From contig JBAIAC010000030.1 of NCBI GenBank assembly GCA_037349315.1, positions 15,087,501-15,151,500 of the forward strand: 64,000 nucleotides of DNA. Direction: 5' to 3'. Below, piece by piece: positions 12,001 to 24,900 of the stretch. The DNA comes from Chelydra serpentina (lineage: Eukaryota > Chordata > Testudines > Chelydridae). Every line of letters begins with the position of its first letter. Position 1 is the stretch's first letter. Below the pieces are notes generated by a model. It saw nothing but the letters and a program-made list of their open reading frames with translations, searched no databases and was not told where the DNA came from. The translations under genes were made by a program, and so were the position numbers.

Positions 12001-15000
12001 ACCAATAGATGCTTCAACTGCCAACACTTTTCACAGTTGGACTGCCTTTCTCTTGAAATGTGAATCCATTACATTACATTTATTTTCCTAGCATCATAAA
12101 CTTATTCATTTTCCAAGGCTTTTCAGTGTGACTTTAATTTTTAGAGGTGTATTTTGAATTGTGATGGATCAAATGGGGGTATCTATAACTATCTTAGTTG
12201 TTGTAGTGGGCAGTCCTTGGAAATTGGCCTTTGTGGTTGCATGCAAAGTATTACCATGCAGCTATTAATTGTATTATGCATTTGAAATATGCTAATATCA
12301 AAACCTCTTTAAAGCTGCTCCTGCTTACTGAACTATGTAAAAACTGCTTAATAGATGTGTATTTGGTGTATTTCAGTGCTGAATCTGTAACACTGAATGA
12401 GTGTCTTCAGTTGTCATATCTACCTTCCAAAAGAAACTACATGTTATTACTCTATCCCAGAGAAATTTTGATTCTTGACCTGGAAGTGAACCAGACAGTA
12501 GGTGTAATAGCTATTGAAAGAACAGGCATACCTTTTCTACAGGTAACAAATCCAGTTTGTTTTTGCCTACGCTTATTTCACATTGCAAGTAATACCAGTC
12601 CTTACTGAATTCTATTTACAAACATTTATTGCTTTTTATAAATATAAAATATATGATTCTTTCTTTCTAAAGTTATATTTGCTGTGTAGCTGTCAGCAAA
12701 GAGATGTTTAGGCTGGGGTTTTTAGTCTATAAAACCCAAGAAAAACTTTAATGTGCAGTGTGAAGAGCAAAGGTTCTTAATGTGCTCTAATATCTGACAA
12801 ATACTACTGAGCAACCATATATTCTGTACTGCATAACAATTATGCATGTGAATTATTTGACTTTGTGCTATGAGGAAAAGCTGCTTTTACATCTATGGAA
12901 AGAAAATGTTTTAACACGTGACAATTCTGATTACTCAGTTATAACCTATAAAGGAATCTTGAATTTAGAATGAGGGTCCCATGACACGTAGAATGGTTTG
13001 TTCAAACCATGGTATGATCACAAAATTGCCCCCTCCATCTCAGCAAGAACCGTTGTTGATCAGACGGGCAGGGGCTAGACTGGGTGGAGTAGGCTTGAGT
13101 GCTCCACAGCCTTTCTCTTCCATCCCAACCCCATTGCAAGTGAAGATTTTTCCTGGGCAGGAGTAGAGAAGTGGTGCCTCTGCCTCCCCCTGCCACCCAT
13201 TGGCCCTTGGAAGAAAGAGAGAGAGAGAGATGATTAGCTCTTCCGTCCCTCCCATCTCCTTGCTGTATAAAGCTTCACTGACAGGCATGCATTAGCCATT
13301 CTGGCGTGATTACTGCTGTGCTGTCCCTGTTGGAAAAATGGAGGTATAATTTGAACTGCATTTCCAAGATTCTGTGCATCTGACCAGATCACCAGTTTTG
13401 GAATCAAGAAGGAATTTTTGCATCAGGGGAAGATTCATGTAGTGTCTGGGGGAGTTTACTTTCCCATAGCATCCTGGAGACCTGGTTAGAGGTTAATAAG
13501 GAAAGGCATTTAAAAGCTGTAAGTTTAATAAGTGAAGTTGGTAACTTCATCACAACCTGTGGCCAGTGCAGATGAGAGGCTCAAAGAAATCAACTCCCAA
13601 ATGTAAACATGAATAAGAAAGCTGGGAGATGGATGTAGCTTTAGGAAGGAGGGGAGACCATGTCTTCACAGACTGAGGTACCTCTCCCCATTAAAATTAA
13701 TAAAGTTGCAGTCTGCCAAATTAAAATCCATCTCTGTGTCTATTTCATTCTCCTGCATGCCCTGTTCAATTTTTGTTTTCTTTAATATGATGTAGCTTGG
13801 TTGCAGGAGATAAATATGGATTTTGTTTATATTATTTCTAACACATGATTGTGAAAATTCATGAAGTTATGGTATCTCAATGGCAATGGTTACGTTTTGT
13901 TCTCGCTTACACCAGTGTAACTTGAAGCAGGACCTAGGTCAGTAGCTTTAGGCAAGGAAAACTGGCTTCTTTTCATAAATTAACTCAACATTCATCTTTC
14001 CTATTTTTTGTGAATCCTTAGTCATTTAGTTTGTCTGATCAAGATTCCATTTGGAATACTGACATGCTGTTGAGATATTCATACAGCAGGGTCTAATCCA
14101 GGCCTGCACAACTCGGAAAGTGGCGAGGGCCATATTACTCCAAAGAAAACAGCTGAGGGCCGAAGCCTCACGGAAACACTCCCCCTCCGCCCCCCCAGTG
14201 CTGCCCGCCCCGTGGAAACAACCCCTCCTTCCCCAGCGCTGGGGTGTGGAAGCCTGTAGAGGGAGAAAGAAACAGCGCACACAGGGTGACCAGATCACAG
14301 CAGAAAAATAGGACCTGCCCCCTCCCCGCTCGGCCCCACCATCATCCCCCTCTTCACACCCCCCAGGGGTCACTATATTACTGCACACAACAGTCAATCA
14401 ATGCAGTTGTAGATAAATCTCTGCATTATGCATTTTTGTATAACTTTTATATGACTTTGAATTAAGCCTTAGTAATATGTTATAGCACAGTGGTCCCCAA
14501 CCTTTCTGTGGCCAAGAGCACCTTCATCCCTTCCTCAGAGTGTGGCGGGCAGCGACACTTCTTGGTGGCATTTTGGTGGCGATGGTTCTCCGCCGGAAGC
14601 GCACCTCAGCGGCATTTCGGTGAAAGCTTCTCCGCCGGAAGCGCTCCTCGGCAGCATTTTGGCAAAAGCTTCTCTGCTGGAAGTGCTGCGCGGCGGCATT
14701 TCAGTGGTGACACTTCTCCGGCGGATGCTCCTCATCTCTTATTTCCTTGGTGCCGGCCCTGATGCAAAATAATAGTTGCATTTTCCAAATAGTTTACATT
14801 TCTGTGGATGGGGAAAAATGAAAAGATTTGAAAACTGAATTATGTTCATTCTAAACTCATGTCAGTGTGAAAATATTTGCAAGTTCCATTTTTAAATGAA
14901 TTTTTAAGTGCTTCCTGGTGAAGGCTGGGGAGGCTAGTTGCGCAGGTTAGTTGGGCAAGAGTGGGAGAAGTGCCTGGCCGTTAGAAGTGATGTGGCAGCC

Positions 15001-15933
15001 ATAAGTTCCTCACCCACTGACAGTTTCTTTTGATGAGTAACAGACCGTGAAAAGAAATAAACTAGATAGGGAAAAAGCTGGCCCCTGATGCAGCAGGCAT
15101 TGTTTAATTTAGCTCACTGAGACCTCCTGCAAATTCAGCCTTTTTGTGGTGATATAAACCAGGGGTATAAACCAGTGGTGGTATATACCAGTGTGGAAAC
15201 AGTCCTGTGGAGAAAGGAAATTTCATTTCCTATGTGTTTAGCTTTTTACACCCAAGATGGCATGCACTTTTCTGAGCATCTGGCTTTGCTTGATTAGGTA
15301 GCTAAATCAAGTCTATGGTCTTATCAAAGTCTGTTCTTATGGAATCATGAATTCCTGTGACTAGAGAAAAAGTAGAGCAAAATATCACAGCTACAACAAA
15401 TGTGAGAGCAATTGTGTATGTACATGTGGAAAGAATGCCCTCCCCACCCCTACCCCCCAAAAAAGGGAAACATCTAGTTCCTCATAAGCCGACTGATTTC
15501 ACCTGTACCAGTATCATTTGAACCATCAATTGATTTTCCCAGTTTACTTCCAAAGATATTGATGATGTTATAAAAGAGAGGTTCTCAAACTGTGGTCTAT
15601 GCAGAGCTGATTGTTCACACGACTCCTTATTTTCAACTGCTAAATTTATATTAAAAGGCATTCCAATTACTCCATTTGGATGGTAATTCCTCGTGCTGAA
15701 ACTCTTGGAATTCTTAGGAATTGCAGACATTTCTGTGAATACCCAGCAGTTGTCTGACTACTCATGAATAATATGTAATCCCGAATTACAAGGAACTGAG
15801 GCTTTATTCACAAATATTTTTATAATATAACTATTCAAATCGCTCAAAAAATAAAGGTCCTATGCTGAATATTTTTATAACATGGTTTAAAAGAAAACCT
15901 ATGCTGAAAATCTCATTGTTAATATGTGATACG

Positions 15934-15974
<41 letters not shown>

Positions 15975-18900
15975 TAAAGACTACCACTGAGTTTGCTTAA
16001 ATGAGTTCCTGGGCTTTTTGCACAGGGGACTGAAATCTCCATTACAATGGCTTTTTAAAGGTAATATAACTACATACATTGATTTAAGTAGTTCCTTAGT
16101 GGTATATTCTTTAGTAACTCCTTCAATATAAATGAGCATGGACCTTCTGATGCATATGAACATAAATTGCACACTATGTAATCTTGTGTTTAATTCAGTG
16201 TTTTTTGACATCTGTTCATATAGGTAATTCCATGCTTTCAACGTGATGGTTTGTTTTGCCTACACGAGAATGGTTGTATAACTTTAAGAGTTCGCAGATC
16301 TAACATTAGTATAACTAATACACCAAATGAGGACCCAGGTGAGTTTGGTGCCAACAAATGATCAAAATTGAATATGTCATCAGAATCAGCTTGCCTTAAT
16401 TTCAATTTATTTTTTTCAAATACAAGTACTTTTTCTGCAAAACATTAAAACCTGGGTCCAAATTGTATTTGCCTTTTTTTTTTTGTGATGGTTGGTCATG
16501 AGTTTTCTTGTCTTTTTCTTCAGTAAATTAATTGAATTTCCACTGTTTTTTCCAACTTAATTCTAAATTCCCTTGGCTTTTAATGCAAGATAAGAGCCTG
16601 AAAATCCTTTAATTGCTGAATAAATAATCTTTTAAAATTATGAATCATCTTAATAATCAAATCTGTAGGGAAAGTCCCAATAAATGATATTTAATTTGTT
16701 CTATCATGTCTTCGGACAAAGCAAAATATGATTATGTTTCTAAATGCATTATTATGTGTATACACAAGTTTTTGGAAGCAATTTGCTCTGAAGAGTTTAT
16801 TACAGTTTATTGTAAGTTGGGGTCAACTAATGTAGTACTTTAATTCCAGTTCTAAGTTACTAAACTTCTATCATTGGTTGTATAACAGAATATTACTCAG
16901 TTAAATGTTTTAATTAAATTAGACAGGGAATAAAGGACATAAACTAACTCTATATACATGCTTAACCGTGTAAATTTTAAAATCCGCTGGGAATAAGTGG
17001 TGTTTCTGCTAAGGTCTTTCGATAGGCTTTTGTAGTTTGTGTATTTTTAGTGAGCTGCTATTGGCATCACGTTCCCTTTTTCCAATTTTACAAGCATGTC
17101 AGAAATGTATTTTAGATTAGGCAGAGCAGAGGATGTCCCAAGGCAAATTGGCTTTTGAGTTGGCATATTTTGAAGATCTTATTTCACTATCTGCTTACTC
17201 ATCTAAAGAACACCTTTCACTTATTTTGAAGAGAAGTTTTGGAAATAGAGAAGTCATGTTTATAACATTTGAAACATTTTAATGGAGTTACCCATTTTCA
17301 AGGTAAAAGGATACCCACAGTAGAACTTAAGACCACCCGTTGTATATGTTAAAAGTGAAAATGTGTTTAATTTCTAATTTTATTTAATAAAAACTTGTTT
17401 TCCTATGAACATTCTATGAATCTTAACAAAAAAGTAAATTGTTCTTCCCACTTAACCATAGAACCACCTCCAAGAATAGTATCCTGTTTTGGGGTCTGAA
17501 TGTTACGCATCTTATACTTGGTACATTGATATTACAGATCCAGATCCAGTTCAGGAGCTGATTTATGACTTACGAAGTCAGTCTGATGCAATCAGGGTGA
17601 CAAAGACAGTTCGCCCATTCAGTATGGTGTGCTGCCCAGTGAATGAGAACTCTGCTGCTCTCATAGTCAGTGATGGCAGGGTAATGATATGGGAACTGAA
17701 GTCTACCATTTCTGGCAGAAATTTACGTAACAGGTAATTTTATTATGTTTCCGTTATATTGGTGTTTAATTGTATTTACACAAAGCACTTAATCACATTA
17801 TGTGATGTGATATATAGGTAACAGTGTGAGTCATGCTTCTCGAAAATACGGCAAATTTACGTGCAGTAGGAGGATTAAAATAGTTAAAGGGCTTTAGATT
17901 TCATTTGTGTTTTGAGGGAAGGGATTTTATTCCCTCCTCCCTCCCCCCCCCCCTCTTTTTTTTTTTTTTTTTTAAATTGTCTTGCAAATGGGAAGGTATC
18001 CAAAAATAAAGTAGAGACCAACATTAACATTTTGTTCAAGGAACATTTTCTTTCAGCTTTATCCCTCCTTCCTACCCTGAGCACTGGCATTCAGCTTTCT
18101 TCAAACAAAATCATTTTCCTGAAGAAAAGACCTATAGTGTTTTGATTGGGTGAAGAAAGTACTCCCAAAATAGTCTGGAAATTAGAACACTTTTTAGTAG
18201 GTGTCAGTGAACGTCCTCCTCCCTGGAGCCACCTCATGGCCTTGGGGCAGCCCTACAAGCACCCCTCACCATAGTTTCCCCTCTTGGTTCCTCATTACAC
18301 TCAAAAAAGAGGCTTTCACAAGTCCAATAACAGCCCTCGTTAGGTCTGGTTTATTAATCTACTCAGGCTAGTGGTAGATTCATGCTCCAGCTTGTTGCAA
18401 ACTAAATGTTTGCATAGACAAGTCCTTAGATGGCTTAAGGAGGGTGGTTTTTACACCCCTGTTCATCTCCTTTGCTGAATTCGATCCATTGCTATAAGGC
18501 ATTTGAATATTGATTCAGTTAAAAAGGGACTGGGACAGGGAATGTTCTGATGTAACTATGTTCTAAAATAATGTTGCTACAATGTTCTAAACTGTATATT
18601 CATACTTTTTCTAGATACGAGGTCTGTGGCTACTACATTGATTAACTTGTTAAAATAAGAATAGTAAAGGAAAAATGCATGTATAAAATTTTGGATGTCA
18701 GTTCAGAACAAGAACTACATTGAAATAACTTGTCACAAATGCGAAGCAAAGAGGATCGCTTAGAAAATGTGTATAGGGAAGATGAGAATTGCTTTGAGTT
18801 AACATGCATCTCTGGATAATTGCCCTATATTGGTGAGATTGTATATGGAAACTCACCAAAATAATGTTGCAGATAATAAGTAGCAGGTGGTTTAAGTGAC

Positions 18901-21900
18901 ATTTGAAAGAACAGTTCAGGAAAAAACAGAACCGAGTGCATCGAGCAAGCAGCCATGCCATTTTGCATTCACAACTTATTTTTTCATCCTTTAAAGCAAT
19001 TCAGGTGCATCACCTTTGTATTCACCAGTCGCTTTCTGTGGAATTCCTGTAGGAGCATTCCAAAATAAACTTCCAGATCTTTCATTGGATAACATGATAG
19101 GTAAGAGTTACAAATAATAATTTTAGAGCTAGACTTTAAAACTAAAGAGAAAATCTTATGGTTTATGGATTATATGTAAATACTGAAGCTAGATTCAGAG
19201 TTTGAGTTGTAATGTTGAAAAACTGAACAGCATTTCTGTTTTTTAAAGAAAATATTCAATTAATATTTTTGTGATATGAAGACAACATACCTTGTGTGTG
19301 CTCCTCTTAAAAATGTAATGTTGGGAAAATAAACAAAATTTCAGTAGCAGGAGAACTTCCGTAAATATGGGAATAATGGTTACAGCTCCTATGAACCACC
19401 TGTGTGAGAATTTGGGTTCACTGCATTTGAGTAAGGGTCTTTTCTGCACTAGCCTATTCAAATCCAATGCAGAGATACCCTGTCTGTGAGATGTGACCTG
19501 TACTTATCCATTCCCTACATGGTGTAAAGATATACTGCACTTGAATGAATTTTTGCCCGCAGCAGACCACTGTTCAAAAAAACCTTCTTTTCTATAACTT
19601 GATATGATTTGGAGCATTAAGGATGGACACTTAGGACCTGATTCTCCATGACCTGCACATTGTGTAGTCATTTACATGAGTGCCATTCTGATTTGATACC
19701 TTTCTTACAACTGCTTTGCATTGGTGTATAGGGCAACAGAGAATCAGGCTTTATTTTTCTTCTGTCTTTAATATAACTGCTGTGCAAGTGCACTTAATGT
19801 CTAGAAGTGGAGTACATACAATAGTAATTTTCCAGAATTGTCCCTTCTTTTTCCCTCCAAATGGACTAATTACGTGCAAAACACCTTTGAACTGTAAAAG
19901 ACAAAAATGAAGCCACTTCTGAGTTTATGGAAATAAATCAGAATCTACAAAATTTACATATTTGTATTCCTAAAGATAAAAATGGGGGCAGAGGGTTTGA
20001 GACTGAAGAAATTATCAGCTGAAATGTAAGTCTCCTGAAGATAGTTCTGCCTGTATCTATTGCAACAATATTGAATGCCTCTTTAAATAAAAGTTACTAG
20101 TGCATACGTTTATTGGTAATTAATTGCCTTATTTTATAAGTAGCTGGTAAGTATGTATCTACTGTCAGATTAAAATTCAAAGCTTACAGAAGCTTCTTCT
20201 TTTTTTTTTTTTTTAATATAAAGCAGGACAGGGTGCAACTGCACCTGGTGAAGAACAGCTAAAAAATTATTTCTTTCAAGAAGTGCATCTCAAATTCCTG
20301 CTGACGGGGCTTCTCTCAGGACTTCCTTTGCCTCCATTTGCTATCCGTATGTGTCCACCGCTAACTACAAAAAACATAAAACAGTATCAGCCTCTCTTAG
20401 CTGTTGGTAAGTACTCTGAATGTTGTACTTGATGTTTTGTACTTTTGAGTGAAGGTTGTACAAAACCAAGGATAATTTCAGTCTATTTTTAATACTGTTT
20501 ATCCAGTCCAAAGCAGTGGCCATTTTAGTAACTTTCATTAGAAATATTTTTTGCATAGTTTTGCTGCCACCAGCTTTGGGCATATGTGGTGCAGCTTGTA
20601 AATTTAGGTGGTTTGGCTGTCTTGTGCTTAGAAATAGGTATTTTGGTGATATTTCGGTCTTACATCTTGCACTCTGTTCATGGAATACTTTACCAAAACC
20701 TGTTCTGTAAGGCAGTGATCGCTCCTCATTCCAAACCCTCCTAAAAATTCACTTCTGTATGCTACTTGCCCAAAATGAATTAATGAGCTTAATACATGCC
20801 TTAAGGCCCTGATTCAATTGAGTAACTAAGCATATACTTAATTTTAACCATGTGATTCATTTTAATGATGCCATTTTTCCTTGCCATATCTGGTTCTGAC
20901 CTAAAGCATCTTGATACTATGTTATTGGCATTGAGGGCCTGATCTTGCAAACCCTTGTTATTTAGACTCTGATCCTGCAACTGTCTCCATGTTGACAAGA
21001 ACCCTGTGCTAGTGCATAGCACCAGTGACTTCACTGGGATTCCAGGCAGGCTCAGGCATCTGCCTGAGTGTAGCCGGTTGCAGGATTGGGGCCTAAAACA
21101 CACTGTAATGTTTGCAAGACTGGACCCTGATTCATGACTTCTGGGACTGAAGTGACCCCCCGCATAACTTAGAAAGCCCTTGGGGCCTGGCTAAATTACA
21201 GCAACCTCCCCAGGCTGCCCTATGGACTTCAGCACTGCCTGGAATCTCTGCAACATGGCATGCTGCAGTCTAGCCCCCGATGTCCGCATTCTACTCCCTT
21301 TCCCAGTGATTGCAAAGGGACCTTCAGAAGGCAGCTTATGGTTGTCTATCACAATGTCTGTGCTAGGGAATCCTCCTGTAGTCACAACTGGGTGTTTTGG
21401 GGCCATTTACACCATTCCAGTTCTCTTACACAGGATTTCACTCTGAGAATTTGTAAATCCTCCTCCTAATAAATCCTGTTTTAGTCAGTCAGTACAATTG
21501 CAAATAATGTCATCCAATAATTATTTAATGACAGTAGACTTTTTGAGATTAAAAAAGTTAAAGCTTTATTACCATTAAAACACAAATTATCAACGTCACA
21601 TGTCAAAAATATACATTGTAAATATCCTTAAATCAAACTCTTGAGTTCTCAAGCAGCATTTTTTCTTTTCCTACCTGTAAATTTCCATTATTGATGAAAA
21701 TATTTTGGTTGATTTATGTGTATATAGTGAAATCAACTTTTACTGACAAATATCTAATCCTTAGTATTTGTTCCAAGAGTGAAATATGAAGATCAAGAAA
21801 CCAATATGTAGCTTAAAATGCATTCAGCACAATAGGATAATATTTGCTGTTCACCAAGAGTGTGTTCTTTAAGCACCAGTCTTTCATCCTGTTCACCCAC

Positions 21901-24900
21901 CATTGGTTTAGGGCAGTGGTTCTCAACCTTTCCAGACTAGTGTACCCCTTTCAGGAGTCTGATGTGTCTTGCGTATCTCAAGTTTCACCTCACTTAAAAA
22001 CTACTTACAAAATCAGACATCAAAAAAAAAAAAGTGTCACTATTGCTGAAAAATGGCTTTCTCATTTTTACCATATGATTATAAATCAATTGGAATATAA
22101 ATATTGTACTTACATTTCAGTGTGATACTTGAGCCTGTTTTTCACTTTTGAGCCTTCTCTGAAGCCTGAGCCCAAGCGAAGGAGCTGAACCAAGTAACTG
22201 AGCTTTGTGGGAGCCCCTGTGGCGTGGGGCCTTAGACAATTACCCTGCACTTGCAATCCCCCTAAACCAATGGTGGGCAACCTGCGGGCTGCATGTGGCC
22301 CATCACAGTAATCTGGTGGCGGGCCGCAAGACAGTTTGTTTACATTGACGGACCGGTTGCGGATTTCCAGCGGATTACCCTGACGTGCCGGGTGTGGCCC
22401 GCGGGCCGCAGGTTGCCCACCACTTCCCTAAACCCATCTTGTGAGCCCCTTGATGGGGCCTGCAACTTCCAGGTTGAGAAATACTGATCTAAATAAGAAG
22501 ACATACCCCCGGAAGACCTCTGCATATCCCCTGGGGTACATGTTGAGAACCACGGCTTTAGACTGTCATTTCCATGTCTATTCCCCTAGCAACCCTGTTA
22601 GAGGGGGGAAAAGGCAATATTTCTACTGGGTTTACTATTAATAAAAAAACCCAGAGAGTCTGTCCACTACACCAAGTAGAAAATTATAAACTTCATCATC
22701 CATGAAGTTGTTTGATCTACTGTAATTGTTTTAAGCTAGCAGCTCTTAATACATTTATTGGTTTGTAGTTTAAAACAAATGTTTTTTTCAAAGAAAAGAA
22801 AGCAGAATTGTAAATATTGATTCATGAAAATTTGCCGTGTTGCTCCTTCTGGATTATTGAGAAACCAATTTATCTTTGTATATGATTCAGCAACTCTATT
22901 TGTGTAATAAAAGTAAAACTACCTGGTACTTTGGTATCTAGTGAAATGCTTTTATATAATAAAAACAAAAACCCACCTTTGTTCCCAAACCTAAAAGTTG
23001 GAAGTCCTAACAGTACATGAATGTTTCCTCGCATAAACTGAACCTTACAATCTTGGAAGTAGGATTTAAACTTTAGCCCCTTAGAAATCAAAGTGCCCAC
23101 TTCATGCTGGAAATGTGAATCATTTATAGATTAAATCATTTGGAGTAGCTGTGACTCTTATGTTTTCATTTTTAAAAATTACTTCAAAAGCTGCTCTGCA
23201 TATATACATATTTTTTTATAAAATACAAATGACTTTTTATAGGTACAAGCAATGGCTCAGTCTTAGTGTATAATCTTACCAGTGGACTTTTACACAAGGA
23301 GTTAAGCATCCATTCCTGCGAAGTCAAGTGAGTTTGTTTTTAATTTTTGCTAATCCTTTGCGGGGATGAGAATGATAGTATTTAGTATTCCATAAGCAAT
23401 GCAGTCATTTTGACACACAGGAAAATTACCCCGTTGAATTTTCTGCCCTAGTATCTTTGCTCTGCAAAACCAATACCTCTTGTGAAAATTAGATTGGAAA
23501 TTGCATTGAACTATAAATATTTGAATTGGTAACTAATGTGCCTGTTGATCTAGGATGAACGTTAGCTGTTTGCATTTTCTCTAGAACATTGGAGGACAGA
23601 GAGTTCTTTCTAACATGATAAACTTTATTAAAATGTCTGATTTATATGGCTCTTACTATTCATTTTCCTTTTCTCATTGGAACTAATTCCACTCCATTTG
23701 TTGAGGTTTATTTTGTTTTTTTATTCATATTAAACTGAAACTGCTGATGATAGAATTTTAGTACAAACTGAATTAAAAGCAGTTGATCTTAAAAAATTGT
23801 AAGACACAATGCATGTAATATTTAGATATTTTTAATAAGGAGCATACATAAATCTAAAGAGCTGACATCATTTATTTATAGATATATAATGCCATATAAA
23901 TAGATGGCACATGAAGAAGAGTAATCATAGAATCATAGAAGATTAGAGTTGGAAGAGACCTCAGGAGGCCATCTAGTCCAAGCTCCTGCTCAAAGCAGGA
24001 CCCAACCCCAACTAAATCATTCCAGCCAGGGCTTTGTCAAGCCGGGCCTTAAAAACCTCTAAGGATGGAGATTCCACCACCTCCCTAGGTATCCCATTCC
24101 AGTGCTTCACCTCCCTCCTAGTGAAATAGTTTTTCATAATATTCAACTAAGACTTCCCCCACTGCAATTTGAGAACATAATCAGGAAGATGTTTCTGAAT
24201 ACCAAATTCAGGATCCATATGAGTGGAGGGAATAAAATATGTATTATTACTATTGATTATTTAGATCACATTTGAGGACCCCTAAACATTTTCAAATGGA
24301 GGTATAGACCCCAAGTTGAAATCTTAGTCTGCGGACCCCAAGTTGAAAACTACTGATTTAGATTTCAGTAGTCCCCAGAGGCCCTAATCAGGATTGGCCC
24401 CTGCATTGTACAAACACATAAGAAATATAAGGGTACGTCTACACTACAGAACTAGGTCGAAATTATAGAAGTCGATATATTAAAACCCGAATTAATGGAA
24501 TCGATTGTGTGTGTCCCCACTAAAGAGCGTTAAGACCATGAGGTCGATTGTCTGTGTCCACAGTTGCGAGATTAGCATCGACCTTCGAAGCATTGCATTG
24601 CGGGTAGCTATCCCACAGTTCCCGCAGTCTCCGCCGCCCATTGGAATTCTGGGTTGCGATCCCAAAGCCTGATGGGGCAGAAAAAAATGTCGCTGGTGGT
24701 TCTGGGTACATGTCATCAGGCCATCAAACGTCCCTCCCTCCCTCCTTGAAAGCAATCTTTTTCGCGCCTTGTCTGCGTGCTTTCCATGTTTGCTACAGAA
24801 GGCTACAGAAGGCTGCTCAGCTCACAATTACCGTACATCTCCAGCGTACGCCTTCACATTAGGTCTAGTGGAGATTCAGTCACGGTATAATACGGGCAGA

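Larger units (their letters stand above)
7806..12376 (+). other. intron B-C
   Basis: Besides the hAT at 7997-8752 and the repeat at 10128-10520, the intron holds a short TG run near 7849-7867 and a TGTGTATATC...GATATACACA hairpin near 11345-11382. The rest is unique-looking AT-rich DNA. Confidence 0.85.
12543..16223 (+). other. intron C-D
   Basis: The intron contains two GC-rich repeat blocks (14099-14395 and 14489-14763) and a 33-nt T run at 15938-15970. The rest shows nothing I can name. Confidence 0.85.
20407..23242 (+). other. intron G-H
   Basis: The intron contains a palindromic repeat at 20935-21098 and nested hAT elements at 21914-22555. Frames at 21191-21469 on both strands are overlapping and not convincing. 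Confidence 0.85.

Noticed and set aside
12231..12376. Upstream extension of WDR11 exon C (open frame from 12231)
   Set aside because: The acceptor at 12376 and the expected Ser codon junction with exon B define the exon start; the upstream frame is intron.
14560..14735. CRISPR-like or bacterial tandem array
   Set aside because: Units are contiguous with no unique spacers, and the context is a vertebrate intron.
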